DNA of 64,000 nucleotides, taken from the NCBI GenBank assembly GCA_037693485.1, contig CM075352.1:66776001-66840000 (forward strand), written 5' to 3'. The translations under genes and the position numbers were made by a program. Position 1 is the stretch's first letter. Each line of letters starts with the position of its first letter. The notes beneath the pieces were generated by a model. The model saw only the letters and a program-made list of their open reading frames with translations. It searched no databases and was not told the origin of the DNA. The DNA comes from Kitagawia praeruptora. Lineage: Eukaryota > Streptophyta > Magnoliopsida > Apiales > Apiaceae. Shown in pieces: positions 1 through 11,567 of the stretch.

Positions 1-917
1 ATATATACAATATAAATAAAATTATGTTAAAAGTTATACCATTAAAAAACACATTTAATTTAGTTTAGGACATATTTTTCAAATTTTGTAAATTATTAAA
101 GAATAATACGTAAATCTGGTCAAAATTCGATCAACTTAATCATAAAAAAAATCAAATAAGATAAAAGATTTTGAATGTAAAAAAGATTAAATATAAGATA
201 TTTGTCGTCTCAATTTATTCTTCTTTACCCAGAAGCGAATCACTGAAAAAGAAAGACATGAGATTTGAAGACTACTTACTAACAACGCAACTATACATTC
301 TCCACTCCACTACCTGTAAAAGTTGTTCACGTCTTTCTTCATCTCCAACTTCACCATCCACAAGTGACAAAGTTAGTTCTTAGTACATATCACGCATTGC
401 TGCATCGAATTATTTATCTAACCTAGTTGGTGCTGACTAATACTAGCCTAGTAGCATAATAGCTGGAATTATTGGAAAGTGAAAGAGGACATTTTGAAAT
501 CCAGATGCTAGTTATATCCCTGTAGACATGATTTATAACAGGATTCTTAACAATTCTATAATTACATTACGTAAAATTATGATACAGTATTGTTTAGTTC
601 TATCAATGATCCAACGTTCGAAACCATATGTTGTGAAACAGAGCAAATATTACCCCTTCTATAATTACATTATGTAAAATTATGATATTGTTTAGTTCTA
701 TCAGAATAGTTTTTTTTTTTTTTACTATTTAGGCTTATATGCCTTATAATTTAATATCCGTTCTAACATAATTTTCGGATGAGATACACTCTTTACCACT
801 ATAGATGTGATTTATAACAAGACTCTTTTTTTTTTGAAACTTATAACAAGACTCTTAATAATTCAATAATCACATTACGTAAAATCATTATATTCTCCAT
901 AGTAAATAAACAATAAG
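1..917. other. AT-rich intergenic stretch
   Basis: No gene is supported here. The sequence is AT-rich with poly(T) runs. A phrase resembling 'attacattacgtaaaattatgat' recurs near 560, 665 and 870, so the stretch holds short dispersed direct repeats. A 70-codon open frame at 171-383 has no recognisable domain and composition like its surroundings. Confidence 0.5.
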
Positions 918-1312
918 AATTTGTTTGAGTTAACTTAAAAAATGCTATTTATAACTTAAATTAAAATTTATTTGCTTTAAGTGAAAATTGATCATTTTAA
1001 GTTTAAGTTAAATACATATGTTTGGCTAAATTTACTTAAAGTAAAATTATTTCAAAAATCTTGTTAAAAATATAAATTATTTTTTTAAACATAGATAAAA
1101 GTATAAATTGCAAATTTATGTATAGAATGAAACATGAATTAAAAGAAAACTCAAATATATAAAATTTGATGTAAGATAAAAAATAAATTGAAAAAAATAT
1201 CTACAAAATACTAAAAAAATTTAAATAAAAATTGTTTATAAGTTAAAAAATTAAATATACACAACAATTTAAAACGAATTGGAACAGTTTAAGCTACCCA
1301 AAAAGGCACTAA
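918..1312. mobile_element. Diverged MITE-like repeat
   Basis: The stretch opens with 'tttgtttgagttaacttaaaa' and contains several 'cacttaaagt'-like phrases. It resembles the clear Tourist-type element at 19821-20234 in wording and order. The right end ('aagctacccaaaaaggcacta') is only a weak inverted match to the left end, and I found no convincing target duplication. This is probably an old decayed member of the same family. Confidence 0.35.
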
Positions 1313-1384
1313 GCCCCAACAGTAATCCCATTTTTTGCATCACTTCTCCAATCAATATCACTAGGAACACAAATCCTTTATTAT

Positions 1385-2431
1385 CATCAAACCTGAGTCT
1401 ACCACACCATCCAGTTAATTAATCACGTACCCAGTTAACCAATCAGAAAACTATGAATTATTTTAGAACCAATCATAGATCACTTCTAAATCATGGACCA
1501 ATCAAATTAAAACAAATTTGTTTCCTTATATAATTTAACTTGCTATCTTTTAACCAAGGTTAAACCCATCAATCATTCTAAATATATTTAAAATTTAAAT
1601 CATGGACCAATCAAATTAAAACAAATCTGTTTCCTTATATAATTTAACTTGCTATCTTCTAACCAAGGTTAAACCCATCAAAAATTAAAATAAATCTGTT
1701 TCCTTATATAATTTAACTTGTTATCTTCTAACCAAGGTTAAACCCATCAATCATTCTAAATATATTTAAAATTGAATTATAATCCTAAATAGAATTACAA
1801 ATAAAATCATAATATTATTAAAATTACTGCTTTTTCATAGTAAAAGTTCCGTCAACCAAATCGACGAATTGATGAATTCAAGGCCGGCAATCCTTTAAGA
1901 GACTTTTTTGATTAATTACTTGAGACTTTAGGCCGGCAATCCTTTAAGAGACTTTTTTGATTAATCAACTTAATCTCATTCACTAAACTCAATTAATTTT
2001 AGGAACCTTCGTGAACATGTGTTCGACATAATGAATTCTAAGACTATTTAACACTCTTTATACCCGGTTAACCAATCAAAAAACTATGAATTATTTTAGA
2101 ACTAATCATAGATCAATTCTAAATCATAGACCAATCAAATTAAAACAAATTTGTTTCCTTATATAATTTAACATGCTATCTTTTAACCAAGATTAAACCC
2201 ATCAATCATTCTAAATATATTTAAAATTTAAATCATGGACCAATCAAATTAAAACAAATCTGTTTCTTTATATAATTTAACTTGTTACTGTATCTTCTAA
2301 CCAAGGTTAAACCCATCAATCATTCTAAATATATTTAAAATTGAATTATAATCCTAAATAGAATTACAAATAGAATCATAATATTATTAAAATTATTAAA
2401 ATAGAAATCAAACCTGAGTCTACCACACCAA
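1385..2431. repeat. Direct repeats, about 635-bp period
   Basis: A block beginning 'cagttaaccaatcagaaaac' near 1434 recurs near 2068 with the same internal order: 'atgaattattttagaac', 'ggaccaatcaaattaaaaca', 'tttccttatataatttaac' and 'aaccaaggttaaaccca'. A sub-block repeats again inside the first copy (about 1597-1682 and 1683-1765). The phrase 'cctgagtctaccacacca' flanks the array near 1391 and 2412. Two tandem copies of 'aggccggcaatcctttaag' sit at about 1881 and 1931. No coding sense is visible. The array may be the interior of a non-autonomous Helitron. Confidence 0.7.
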
Positions 2432-2439
2432 TAATATTA

Positions 2440-2790
2440 TATTAAAAATTTTCCTTATTTACCATTCTCATTCTATTATACTAACTATGGTTAGTTAACA
2501 ATTCTAATTTAAATAGAGTAACTTACTTGATTTAACATATCCATATATTTTATTTTGTTAATGTCAAAAAATAATTATAATAAATTAATATTTTAAATCA
2601 AAATCAATCAGGATTATACAAATATAAAATATGCAAAACTTTGAATTATTTTAGTACCAATCAAAGGTCATTCCTAAATTTTAGACCAATCATATTATAT
2701 TAAATTTTTTCTTTATTTACCATTCTCATTCTATTATACTAACTATGGTTAGTTAACAATTCAAATTTAAATAGAGTAACTTACTTGATT
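2440..2790. repeat. Direct repeats, about 250-bp period
   Basis: The phrases 'tatttaccattctcattct' and 'actaactatggttagttaac' occur near 2457 and again near 2710, followed both times by 'ttaaatagagtaacttact'. The copies differ by only a few bases, so the duplication is fairly recent. No gene is visible. Confidence 0.65.
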
Positions 2791-4930
2791 TAACATATCC
2801 GTATATTTTATTTTTTTAATATAAAAAAATAATTATAATAAATTAATATTTTAAATCAAAACCAATCAGGATTATATAAATATATAATATGAAGCAATTT
2901 TCGCAATATTAATTTTTCACACTTTGATTTATTATCGTGGTTACTTAACCTTCAAAATTTAAGTTATATAAACTTTTAAATTAATCAATTATTAAAAAAA
3001 GGCTAAATTCAACCAATTTAAATATTAAAAATGAAATTTAAACCAGTTATCATTAAAATTTTACTTATCGTTATTTTTCAAGAATTAATGGGACAAATAA
3101 ATTGACTTGACGATATTTTTGAATTTTTCAAGATACTAAATATACTCTCAAATAGTATTAGACATTATTTGGTGTATAAATTATCAATCCAAAAAAAAAA
3201 TCATTACAGAATCAATAAAAATATTGTTAGTGAATATTTATATAGCAAATTGGTTAACTGAGCCCAAAAATTCTAAAAAATCATTTTTTTTATTTCATAG
3301 CAAATTGGTCAACTCAGCGCAAAAATTCTAATAAATCACTATATTTGCTATGGTTAATTATTTATCAACAAAATGGCATATATTATCATCCACACAAATA
3401 ATCATTCAAATTTTCTTTTAAATCACTAATTTTTTTAGGTAAATGATTTATCAATAAAATGTCATACATCTACAAAAATAATCAAGATTGGACAACACAT
3501 ATTAAAATAAAATAGATCATATCAAGGTAACAAGGTTTCCTTAATCCAAACTACAATCGTTGATCAGATCTTAAATTGTGGTACATCACTCGCTTGAATT
3601 ATATATACTCTTTGGTGAAATAATCCAACAATTTATTCTAATCGTGAGGGAAATACATATGTGATATCTGAGAATGTATTCGAACAACTGACCAAAACTG
3701 CGATTCTATACTATCCAAATCAATGAATCAATATAACAAAATCCTGTAAATCTAAAATTCCAGATGCCAAAATAAAGTAACCTACTCTCAAAATATAAAG
3801 AACAAAACCCAATATATTGATAGACAAAATCTACTAACGGGATACTTGAAAAAAGAAGTAAAATCAAGGAAAATAAACAGGAGTTATCATTCACAAGGAG
3901 AAGGTGCAAAATCCAATATATCAGTTGATAAAACGCACCAACGTGGTAATAGACTCTCAATAAAGAGAGATATTTATTGAAAAACAAAGCAAAATCATGG
4001 AAAACAATAAAAATGGGCTTATCATCGACCAAGATGCAGATATCAACCCATAAACTTTGGGTTTACTATTTTTTAGGAGATGATGAGATAGAATGACGGC
4101 TACAACAATCGTTTAAAAATCAATATTATTGATAACTAGATAGGCCGATACATATAAAATTATATATTATTTCTAATAAAAGGTGCTCATTTTAATTTTG
4201 TATTCTTCAATTCAAGTAATAATATTTAATTCTCATATCCTAATCTAAGAATAGACATATCGAATTTTGCTTGGTTGGTTAATAATATTTATTTTTAATA
4301 TCAACAAAATCTTAAAAATAGGTAAAAAAAATTAATAACTTGGTAGATAGATTCTAATCAAACAGAGGTATTTATTAACAATAAACAAAATTAAAGAAAA
4401 GGGCTTCATTTTTATGTACTCTACTTTTAGTTTTATTTTGTAGTAATTCAATGTTATTTTCAATTATATAGTAACATACTTAGATAACTTGGGCAGAGAG
4501 TAACATTACATGTAATTGTCATATTTTTTTCATTTTGCGAATTATTTTTGTTTCGTATACAAAAATAAAAAAATGCGTAGTTTAGTAGCATTTTGTGTTC
4601 AAATTATGGGTATACAAAATAATTTCATGTCATTTTCATGCAAAACCCAAAATACACATGGTATGAATGTATATAACACGAACGATTTTCCAGATCTACG
4701 TAAACTCTTTCTTTTAATATATGTCGGTCAAATATACTCATTGTTAAATAAAAATTAATTTCATGTTTTTGAACTCGACAATTAAATTACAAGGACAAAT
4801 ATATAATAATGTGATTATGTGTTTATATATTACACATTTGATTTTAGTTTCATGTACAGTTTTCTATTTTAACATGTTAATCAAATAGAAAAAAGATAGG
4901 TGATACTCATTTTCAAATATTTTATTTTAC
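2791..4930. other. AT-rich stretch without a supported gene
   Basis: About 2.1 kb of low-complexity AT-rich DNA. Open frames at 3706-4032 (-) and 4516-4758 (+) are short, hydrophobic and without motifs, as chance frames in AT-rich DNA tend to be. A phrase near 3555 ('atcgttgatcagatctta') resembles wording often seen in Helitron interiors, but this is only suggestive. Confidence 0.45.
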
Positions 4931-4934
4931 GCGT

Positions 4935-5655
4935 TTGGATGACAACGGGTTGGGTTTGATCCGAATTTTGTAAAATTCAAACCCACATCCAAATATTTTT
5001 GGGTTTTAAAAATAAATCCAAATCCAAAATTCAATATCTAAAACCAAATTCGTCGGATTTCGGATTAGATTTGACTTTTTTGGGTATCCAAAATTAGTAA
5101 TAATGTAGTCAAAATTAAAATAATTGTTACATGCAAACAATATTAAGTATATTTATACAAAAATTAAAAAGTAAAATGATTAACTTAAGTAGTCAAAATA
5201 TAACATATTATACGAATTAATATACTAAGTAAAATTTCGTCAAAAAAAAAAGTAAAATTTAAAATATGTTAAAAAAATAATTTTTTTTATACATAGAAAT
5301 GAAAAATTAATGTAAACAAAATTACATCTTGAATATATCAATAAAATTAGATATTGAGAAATATAAGTTCTAATTACTAAATTAGTATTGACTATTTCTA
5401 ATGAAATATTTGAAAAAAAAATAAACAAAATAATATGTCTTACATCTAAAATATTACATGAAATAATTTCAAATTAATGTATTATATTACATATGTATAG
5501 GATTTCGATAGTGTATTGGGTTTCAGATTTTGGATAGGCTATCGGTTCAATACAACTTAAATCCAAATGCAAATCGAAACTATTTCGATTTTAAAATTTA
5601 TATCCAAACCTGAATCCAAAAATTCGGGTTTGGGTTCGAATGGGGTACCATCATA
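4935..5655. mobile_element. Possible hAT-like MITE rich in ATCCAAAT motifs
   Basis: The left end near 4938 ('gatgacaacgggttgggttt') and the inverted right end near 5650 ('ccattcgaacccaaaccc') are imperfect inverted repeats. Both flanks are rich in 'ATCCAAAT' and 'AACCCAAA' phrases. I see no clean 8-bp target duplication, so the element class is a guess. The middle is plain AT-rich DNA with no coding capacity. Confidence 0.3.
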
Positions 5656-6238
5656 TCGAATTAATTTCCCTTCCTTATTAATGCGTAAAAGAAAAATAAT
5701 ATTTAATATACCATTTTCTGATAGAAAAGAATAAAAAAAATCAACATACAAATTCTCAAACTAAATATGCACATTTAAAGTTGTCATTAAAAACAAACTG
5801 ACCATAAACTCTAACAGATATATCTTACTCAAATAACGGGATGTATTGGATTTGTTTGGTTAATTGATAATGTTTATTTTGCTATAGTACTAAATCAAAT
5901 AACTAATAAAAGAACATAAAATTTGTAAAAATGATATGGAACAAACACATAGGAAACTTAAAATATGGATAAAAAACTTATGAACTTGGTTGAAATATTC
6001 TAAAAAATGAGAGAAATCAAATGTAAAATAAAATTAAGAAAAAACAATAAAAAGAGGTTTGGAATGTTTGAGCTGGGATGTGAATGGTATGATAATTGTT
6101 TGATAATATTGATATTAATGCTATTGGTATAAATTGACAATAATTTATACTTAAATTTTAATGAAATTATCTTTTTTTTTATATAAATAATGAATAATAT
6201 TATGTTTATATTAATTAATTAATAAATTTTATCATTCG

Positions 6239-6263
6239 GTGCGTAGCACGGGTAGAACACTAA
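6239..6263 (+). mobile_element. Helitron-like 3' terminus (CTAA end)
   Basis: The sequence shows a GTGC-GTA-GCAC hairpin (6239-6249), ten bases, then CTAA (6260-6263). A short hairpin 10-12 bases before a terminal CTRR is the hallmark of Helitron 3' ends. The base after CTAA is C, not the usual T, so the insertion site may have mutated. The matching 5' TC end was not found; the body probably lies in the AT-rich DNA to the left. Confidence 0.5.
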
Positions 6264-6772
6264 CCAATCAAAATATGATAACTAACTTTTTGAGATTTTT
6301 TTAGGGACCTCTAGAATTACTCCAGAAAATTGCTCATTTCCTATTTTATTTTCATTTATAGAATGAAAAATATGTATTTGATTTATTTTTTCTATTAGTA
6401 CTAATTAAGTTTTTACTGTTTTCAACGCCTGATTCTCAAACATGATTATATTGAACCGAACTTTCCGTAAAAATAGCATAAAATGTCGTTAAATTACTTG
6501 GGGAAAAACAAAAAGGAATAAAAAAATTGATTTGTATTTCAGGTAAATTTTATCATATATCAAATGAATGTGTTTTGATATTAATCTTTTTTATATAAAC
6601 AAATTTTCAATTTTTTAACACGCATCCATACAATTATACATAATTTGAGAAAAGTTACTTAGAGATGCATATTGGGTTCGCTACACTCAAAACAAAATAT
6701 AACAAAATAATTTATTTTTTAATACACTATATATTTTTGTAATTATTTTAAAATTTTAAAATTATGTTTTCG

Positions 6773-6797
6773 GTGCGTAGCACGGGTAAAATGCTAG
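6773..6797 (+). mobile_element. Helitron-like 3' terminus (CTAG end)
   Basis: The same GTGC-GTA-GCAC hairpin (6773-6783) is followed by exactly ten bases and CTAG (6794-6797), then a T, which fits Helitron insertion before T. It closely matches the terminus at 6239-6263, so two related, possibly nested, Helitrons end within 540 bp of each other. No RepHel ORF is visible, so both would be non-autonomous. Confidence 0.6.
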
Positions 6798-6980
6798 TTC
6801 ACTTAATAATTTGTCGGAATAAATAAAGTTTTTATATCCAACGAATGTTACTTAGGCCTTGTTTGGTTGAATGTAACTCAACATAATAACTCCTAGTTCC
6901 TTGTAACTCACATAATGTAATCACATGAGTGACGGCGTTTGGTTACATGATTTTAAAAATAATTGAAGGAACTAATAGTT

Positions 6981-6997
6981 CCCATGTATTTCTATTT
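6981..6997. repeat. Left target duplication of LINE insertion
   Basis: The 17-mer cccatgtatttctattt recurs at 7873-7889 on the other side of the LINE copy. A 17-bp duplication next to a poly(A/T) tract is the signature of target-primed LINE insertion. Confidence 0.85.
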
Positions 6998-7872
6998 TTT
7001 TTTTTTGACAAACAAAAGGAGAAAATTTCATTAAAACAATTGAACCCAGTCAGGACAAATCCCCAAACTGTCAATTGCAACCTGATTGTAAAACAAAAAA
7101 TGAACTAAATAATTAGCCGCTTTGTTTTCAGATCGTTTAACAAGATGAATATTTAACATATTCTTGATATAAAAAATGATTGCAATAGATTCTCGAACAA
7201 TCCAACTGACTACATCCTCGAAAGTAGTAATATCACAATTGACCTTCGCACGATAAAAACGTTTGTTAGACCAGTGTTCATTACTCTCAGCACCCCAGCT
7301 ATCTACATGCCGGATACCAGCTATAGACATGCCGAAAGTGGGGGTCCAAATAGGGTGAACCATCTTTGTTTGTGGAAGGTGAGCTTTTGCAACAATCTTC
7401 ACTACTTCAGTCCCGATGCGAGTTTTCCGGATCCCAAAAACATCCTGTAAATCATTTTCAAAGAAACCAACATAGAAATAAAACGTACAAAGCAACAACA
7501 TACGACCAAACAATTAACAATCTTACACACGCCAAAAGGCGAGACGAAAAAAATCCAAAAAATCAAAAATCTTGGAATGATACCAAATTTTGGTATGATG
7601 ATAACCCGAAGATTTAGAATCTAAGGATAATTTTTATTTGAAGATTCAGGCTACAGACCTATGCAGATCTTAGAAAACTCGAATGGTTTTATTGAAATAA
7701 AATGAAGAAAACAAGAAAGAGATGGATAGATATGAAAGTGGGGGGCCGAGAATGGGATTATGGAAGTAATTGGGGAGGTCCGGGAAGATATGAAGAAGGG
7801 GGAGGGGGAGAAGGACGAAGAAAAAGGTTGGAGGCGGCGGCTTTAGACGACTCTCATGAGAGCAGGTCTTTT
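6998..7872 (-). mobile_element. Internally deleted L1-type LINE copy
   Basis: The copy is bounded by the 17-bp duplications at 6981-6997 and 7873-7889. It ends at the left in poly(T), the poly(A) tail read on the minus strand, so it lies in minus orientation. The 5' part (about 7620-7872) is rich in CCGCCGCC and pyrimidines like a LINE 5' UTR. The 3' part carries an RNase H remnant. The RT and endonuclease regions are absent, so an internal deletion probably joined the 5' leader to the 3' end. Confidence 0.75.
7031..7513 (-). pseudogene. RNase H-like C-terminal fragment of a LINE
   Basis: A 160-codon open frame ends just before the poly(A) tail of the LINE copy. The stretch around 'LVKRSENKAANYLVH' matches the last helix of plant LINE RNase H domains (usually V-x-R-x-x-N-x-x-A-x-x-L-A), and the end 'CPDWVQLF' resembles their C-terminal wording. 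Earlier catalytic residues cannot be confidently placed. Nothing suggests that the fragment is expressed on its own. Confidence 0.6.
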
Positions 7873-7889
7873 CCCATGTATTTCTATTT

Positions 7890-8266
7890 CTTTACAAAAG
7901 AGTGTAACCTAATTATCTAGCTCTAACGTGGTCACCGTGAGTTACAGAGTTGTTAGTTGTCACGTTCTATGCAATATTATTATTATATATAATGAAAAAT
8001 TGAAACTTCACATTATTTATTATATTTTACATATGTTATTTCCTATTTAAGATTTATTTATATTGAAATATTATATATATATATATATATATAATTTAAT
8101 TTTGCTTCAAATTTATAATTTAATCCAATTGAAATTATTTTTAAGTTAATATTTAATAAAAATATTTTAATAGAAATGTCAATTTTAATTTAAAATTTAA
8201 TAATATTATTTTAATTTAAATTTAATTTTTTCCAATATACACACAAATAAGTAACCAAATACAAAG
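7890..8266. other. AT-rich stretch with (TA)n
   Basis: This is the interior of the Tourist-like element between its two insertions. It contains a (TA)n run at about 8072-8091 and long A/T blocks. No gene or regulatory site is seen. Confidence 0.6.
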
Positions 8267-8325
8267 TTTTAATAATATAATTTTAATTTAAATATTTACG
8301 AGTATACAGTTATACACACAAATTA

Positions 8326-9069
8326 GGGGTGAAAAACCAGAATATCCATATTTTTATTCAGCATGTCCAAAATACCTACGAGCATAAACGTCCGCCCAAA
8401 TACCACTGACCACGCATTACACAAATGCGCACAGGTGGGTACGCATTCTGATAATGCGCGGAAAAGGACCACGCATGTGGTAACTACGTGGAGTGTGTTA
8501 ATATTGTTTTGGTGTTTGTGAACAGTGACACCGTACACGCATGTTCAACATGCGTTTTTGAAGATACACATGTCCACCATACGTATATGGCGTTTTGTTC
8601 ATCGAGCAATTGCATAATATACACCAAAATCATCGCCTTCCACTCCTCTACAAGTACATACCAATTTCATACCATTTGAATCGCCGGATTTGAAACACCC
8701 ATTTTGGCGATTACGTCGACGTCGAACACTCCGATGAGCTTCATACTCGCCCCTGCGAGGCCAAACTCAACAAATCAAACATGATTAAATGTAGAGGAAC
8801 GTATGAGCTTCATTTTGATGTCAACAAGAGGAGTGCAGATGGTCAGAGGGGGGCGATAAGAGGTGCGATTTTCGGGAAGAGAGAGCGTCGGTTGTGTTTG
8901 TGAGATAATGACCTGATTTGACGTCATCACGCATTCTGAGAATGCGTGACCTGAGATACGCATGTTCAACATGCGTATCTTATGCTACGCATTCTGAAGG
9001 TGATGCGCAACGCAAATGGACATTTTGGGTAGGGATTAATTTAAAGTAGTGTATTTTGGACATTATCTC
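8326..9069. mobile_element. MULE-like non-autonomous element, copy 1
   Basis: The copy is flanked by 9-bp target duplications CACAAATTA (8317-8325 and 9070-9078), the length typical of Mutator-like elements. It starts GGGGTGAAAAACC and ends in TTATCTC. The inverted ends share the phrase 'tgtccaaaatac'. Inside are several short palindromes built from ACGCAT and ATGCGT, for example the perfect 19-mers ACGCATTCTGAGAATGCGT and ACGCATGTTCAACATGCGT near 8929-8972. No transposase is present. Short open frames on both strands look incidental. Confidence 0.75.
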
Positions 9070-9188
9070 CACAAATTAGTAACCAAGCACAAATTTTAAA
9101 TATTCCCAGGAACTTCCACGTTGTATCCTAATTCCAAGGACTTCTTAGTTACCTGTGTAATTACAAAAACAGCGAAACAAACGAGAAC

Positions 9189-9895
9189 TTAATTGTTTCA
9201 TACGAGACGTGGAATAATTGATCTTTCTTACTCCCCGTCCTAACATATTATTAATTTTTTTTTGAAACGTCTTACTTAATTATTAATATATGATAATATT
9301 TCTTCATTAAAAACTTATTAACTTAATTACATACTTTATCTTCTTTCTTTTTTTTTTTTAATTTTCATAATCTTCGTGATTCATTCAAATATTAACAACT
9401 GGATGGGATATAAGATAATAATAAATAAATAGTAATTTATTTGATAGAATTGTGGTCTCTAATATGGGATCTAATAAATACTGAAGTCCCTTCAAAACGA
9501 ATTCGTGATAGAATTTTTGTAAAACTGGACCTAATTAGCCATTATCGATCAACCATTTAAAAATTCCCTATGACATTGTTTTCCTGGCGCGTTGGACTTG
9601 GTTCTATACTTCTATTAATTCATTTATTTTACATAAAAATATCAACCCAAAAATTAGAAATTTGACAATCCACATATCTCCAAGTCACCGAATGGTTTAA
9701 TTTTACTGCTTCTCGACTACAATTTTTTACTTTTTAGCAATTGTCCATTTTCTATAATTGTTCATAAATATGTATTTTAAAAAATATCCTTCCAAATAAA
9801 TGATTGTGTAAATTAACATGATGCTATGACAATGGTTTGTTGAAAGCCTTGAAACATGAAAAGAATGAAACTGAAAATAAAACAGTTTGATGGGT
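9189..9895. other. Non-coding part of duplication unit 1
   Basis: AT-rich DNA outside the MULE-like and gypsy insertions. It matches about 17169-17866 of unit 2 nearly throughout. No ORF with recognisable sense is present and no regulatory site could be supported. Confidence 0.6.
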
Positions 9896-9900
9896 GGATC

Positions 9901-10295
9901 TGTAACCGACCCAGTGATTTACAAAACGAAATGAAACATAAAATACAAATAAAACAGAAACAGCAAAGGAAATGAACTGAAATTGAAGAAAATAAACTGA
10001 ACTTGAGTAACAAGGAACAATGAAGGAAATTGCAATAAAATAATTCTCAGTCCAAAAGCTACATTCTCCACCAACTAACTCCCTTTTTATCTCCACTGAA
10101 TTGAGACTAGACACGTGTCATCAATCCAATGATTGACCTTTACAAGTTGTTGGGCACAAGATCCCATAAATTCTTTGTCACTGCAACTAAACGACGTAGT
10201 TTCCTAATGACTCCAACTTTCATAATTTAAATAAATAAATAAATAAGTCAATTAACTAATATATCTGACTTGACAATTCAGCTATATTAGTTACA
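9901..10295 (-). repeat. Gypsy 3' LTR
   Basis: 395 bp, TG...CA, nearly identical to 15214-15604. It differs by one extra 'aata' unit in an (aaat)n run and about five substitutions. It lies at the left because the element is inverted, and the polypurine tract abuts its inner edge. Confidence 0.95.
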
Positions 10296-10309
10296 ATTCC
10301 CTCTCCTTA
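10296..10309 (-). promoter_or_regulatory. Gypsy polypurine tract
   Basis: Read on the minus strand this is taaggagagggaat, directly before the 3' LTR. It is the expected primer site for plus-strand DNA synthesis. Confidence 0.85.
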
Positions 10310-10323
10310 AACAATTCTTGACC

Positions 10324-11564
10324 TCAAGGATTGAAGTAAGGATATTGCTCTTTGATTACTGCAGCTAATTCCCAGGAAGCATCTTCTGGAGCTGTGTTGG
10401 ACCACTGAATTAACCATTGAACTGCTGCAGCATTGTTCCTTTTTACTATCTTTCTATCGAGTACCAGAGCTGGATATACCAGGAACTGGCCTTCACTTCC
10501 CATCCTTGGCAATTCAGATGTTACAGAGTACTTGCTTCCTACCTTTTTTTTCAATAAGCTCACATGGAACACTGGGTGGACTGCACTCCCAGGAGGCAAT
10601 TCCAGTCTATAAGCCACCCTTCCCACCTTTTCCAATACTTTATAGGGCCCAAAATACTTATGAGAAAGTTTTAGGTGCCTCCTTATGGCTACAGATAGCT
10701 GCATGTAGGGTTGTAGCTTCAAGAACACCATATCTCCTTCCTGTAGCTCCATTTCATGTCTCTTGGTGTCTGCATAATGTTTATACTTGTGCTGAGCAGC
10801 TACAATGGATTCGTTCAGCAACTGATTCATAGCTTCCCTTTTTATTTGGAAGTCCTGCATTGAATCATTGGAAGACCTATGAGTCGATGGAATACACATT
10901 TGCCTTGGCTGAGTACCATATAAAGCTTCATGTGGACTCATTTTGATTGCACTGTAGTAAGTGGAATTGTACCACCACTCTGCCAGAGGTAACCATTTTA
11001 CCCAAGTTTTAAGTCTGTGCCCCACCATAGCTCTAAGATACTGCTCTAGACATCTATTCAACCTCTCTGTCTGTCCATCGGTTTGTGGATGGTAGGAGGT
11101 GCTCATTTTCAACTTAGTGCCAACAGAATTGAACAATTCTTTCCAAAAATGACTGGTGAATAGCTTGTCTCTGTCAGAAACCATGGTTTTAGGCATGCCA
11201 TGCAACTTGTAAATGTGATCTAAGAATGCTTGTGCAACCACAGTAGCACTGAAAGGGTGAGATAATGGAATGAAATGGCCTGACTTAGTCTATCCACCAC
11301 CACCATGATGCAAACCTTATCACCAGACCTTGGCAACCCTTCTATGAAATCAAGGGAAATATCTTCCCAAATCTGTGTAGGAATTGGCAGTGGTTGGAGA
11401 ATCCCCCCTGGCAGCTGATTTCCCCCTTTAATTCTATGACACAAGTCACACATGCTCACATATTCCATAATTTCTTTCTTCATTTTGGGCCACTGGAAGA
11501 ATTGTGATATCTTCCTCCAAGTCACTTCTTGGCCTGAGTGTCCACCATTAGGACTATCATGCAT
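10324..11564 (-). pseudogene. Gypsy integrase with chromodomain-like tail
   Basis: Inserts the element cDNA into chromosomes. The frame from 11564 opens with part of an H-H-C-C zinc finger (C-x-x-C in 'SMCDLCHRIK') and the first catalytic Asp ('ISLDFIEGLP'). A one-base frameshift near 11284 then moves the reading to 10324-11241. That frame holds the second Asp ('MVSDRDKLF'), the catalytic Glu after 'YHPQTDGQTERLN', the GPY-like 'HKYFGPYKVLEKVGRVAYRL', and a C-terminal chromodomain-like end ('VQWLIQWSNTAPEDASWE'). In chromoviruses this tail targets heterochromatin. The chromodomain lacks some usual aromatic residues, so its binding ability is uncertain. Confidence 0.9.
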
Positions 11565-11567
11565 TTC

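Larger units (their letters stand above)
6855..9188. mobile_element. Tourist-like (PIF/Harbinger) element hosting two insertions
   Basis: The left end is GGCCTTGTTTGG, preceded by TTA (6852-6854). The right end near 9173-9188 is a decayed inverted copy, followed by TTA. The homologous right end in the duplicated unit (about 17153-17168) reads '...gaaacaaacgaggcc' then TTA, a better match. A 3-bp TTA target duplication and this TIR are typical of Tourist elements. Two later insertions account for most of the length: a LINE (6998-7872) and a MULE-like element (8326-9069). The rest is AT-rich with no ORF. Confidence 0.6.

Noticed and set aside
1390..1410. Helitron 5' end at 'TCTACCACACC'
   Set aside because: It begins with TC and recurs near 2418, but does not fit the usual 5' consensus well and cannot be tied to either 3' end.
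3706..4032. 108-codon frame on the minus strand
   Set aside because: Made of Phe/Leu/Ile/Tyr-rich residues expected from AT-rich DNA, with no motif, intron support or context.
9813..10114. Open frames of 66-96 codons in the gypsy LTRs (also at 15117-15427)
   Set aside because: They lie wholly or mostly in the LTR, run through repeated 'tttc' wording and occur twice only because the LTR does.
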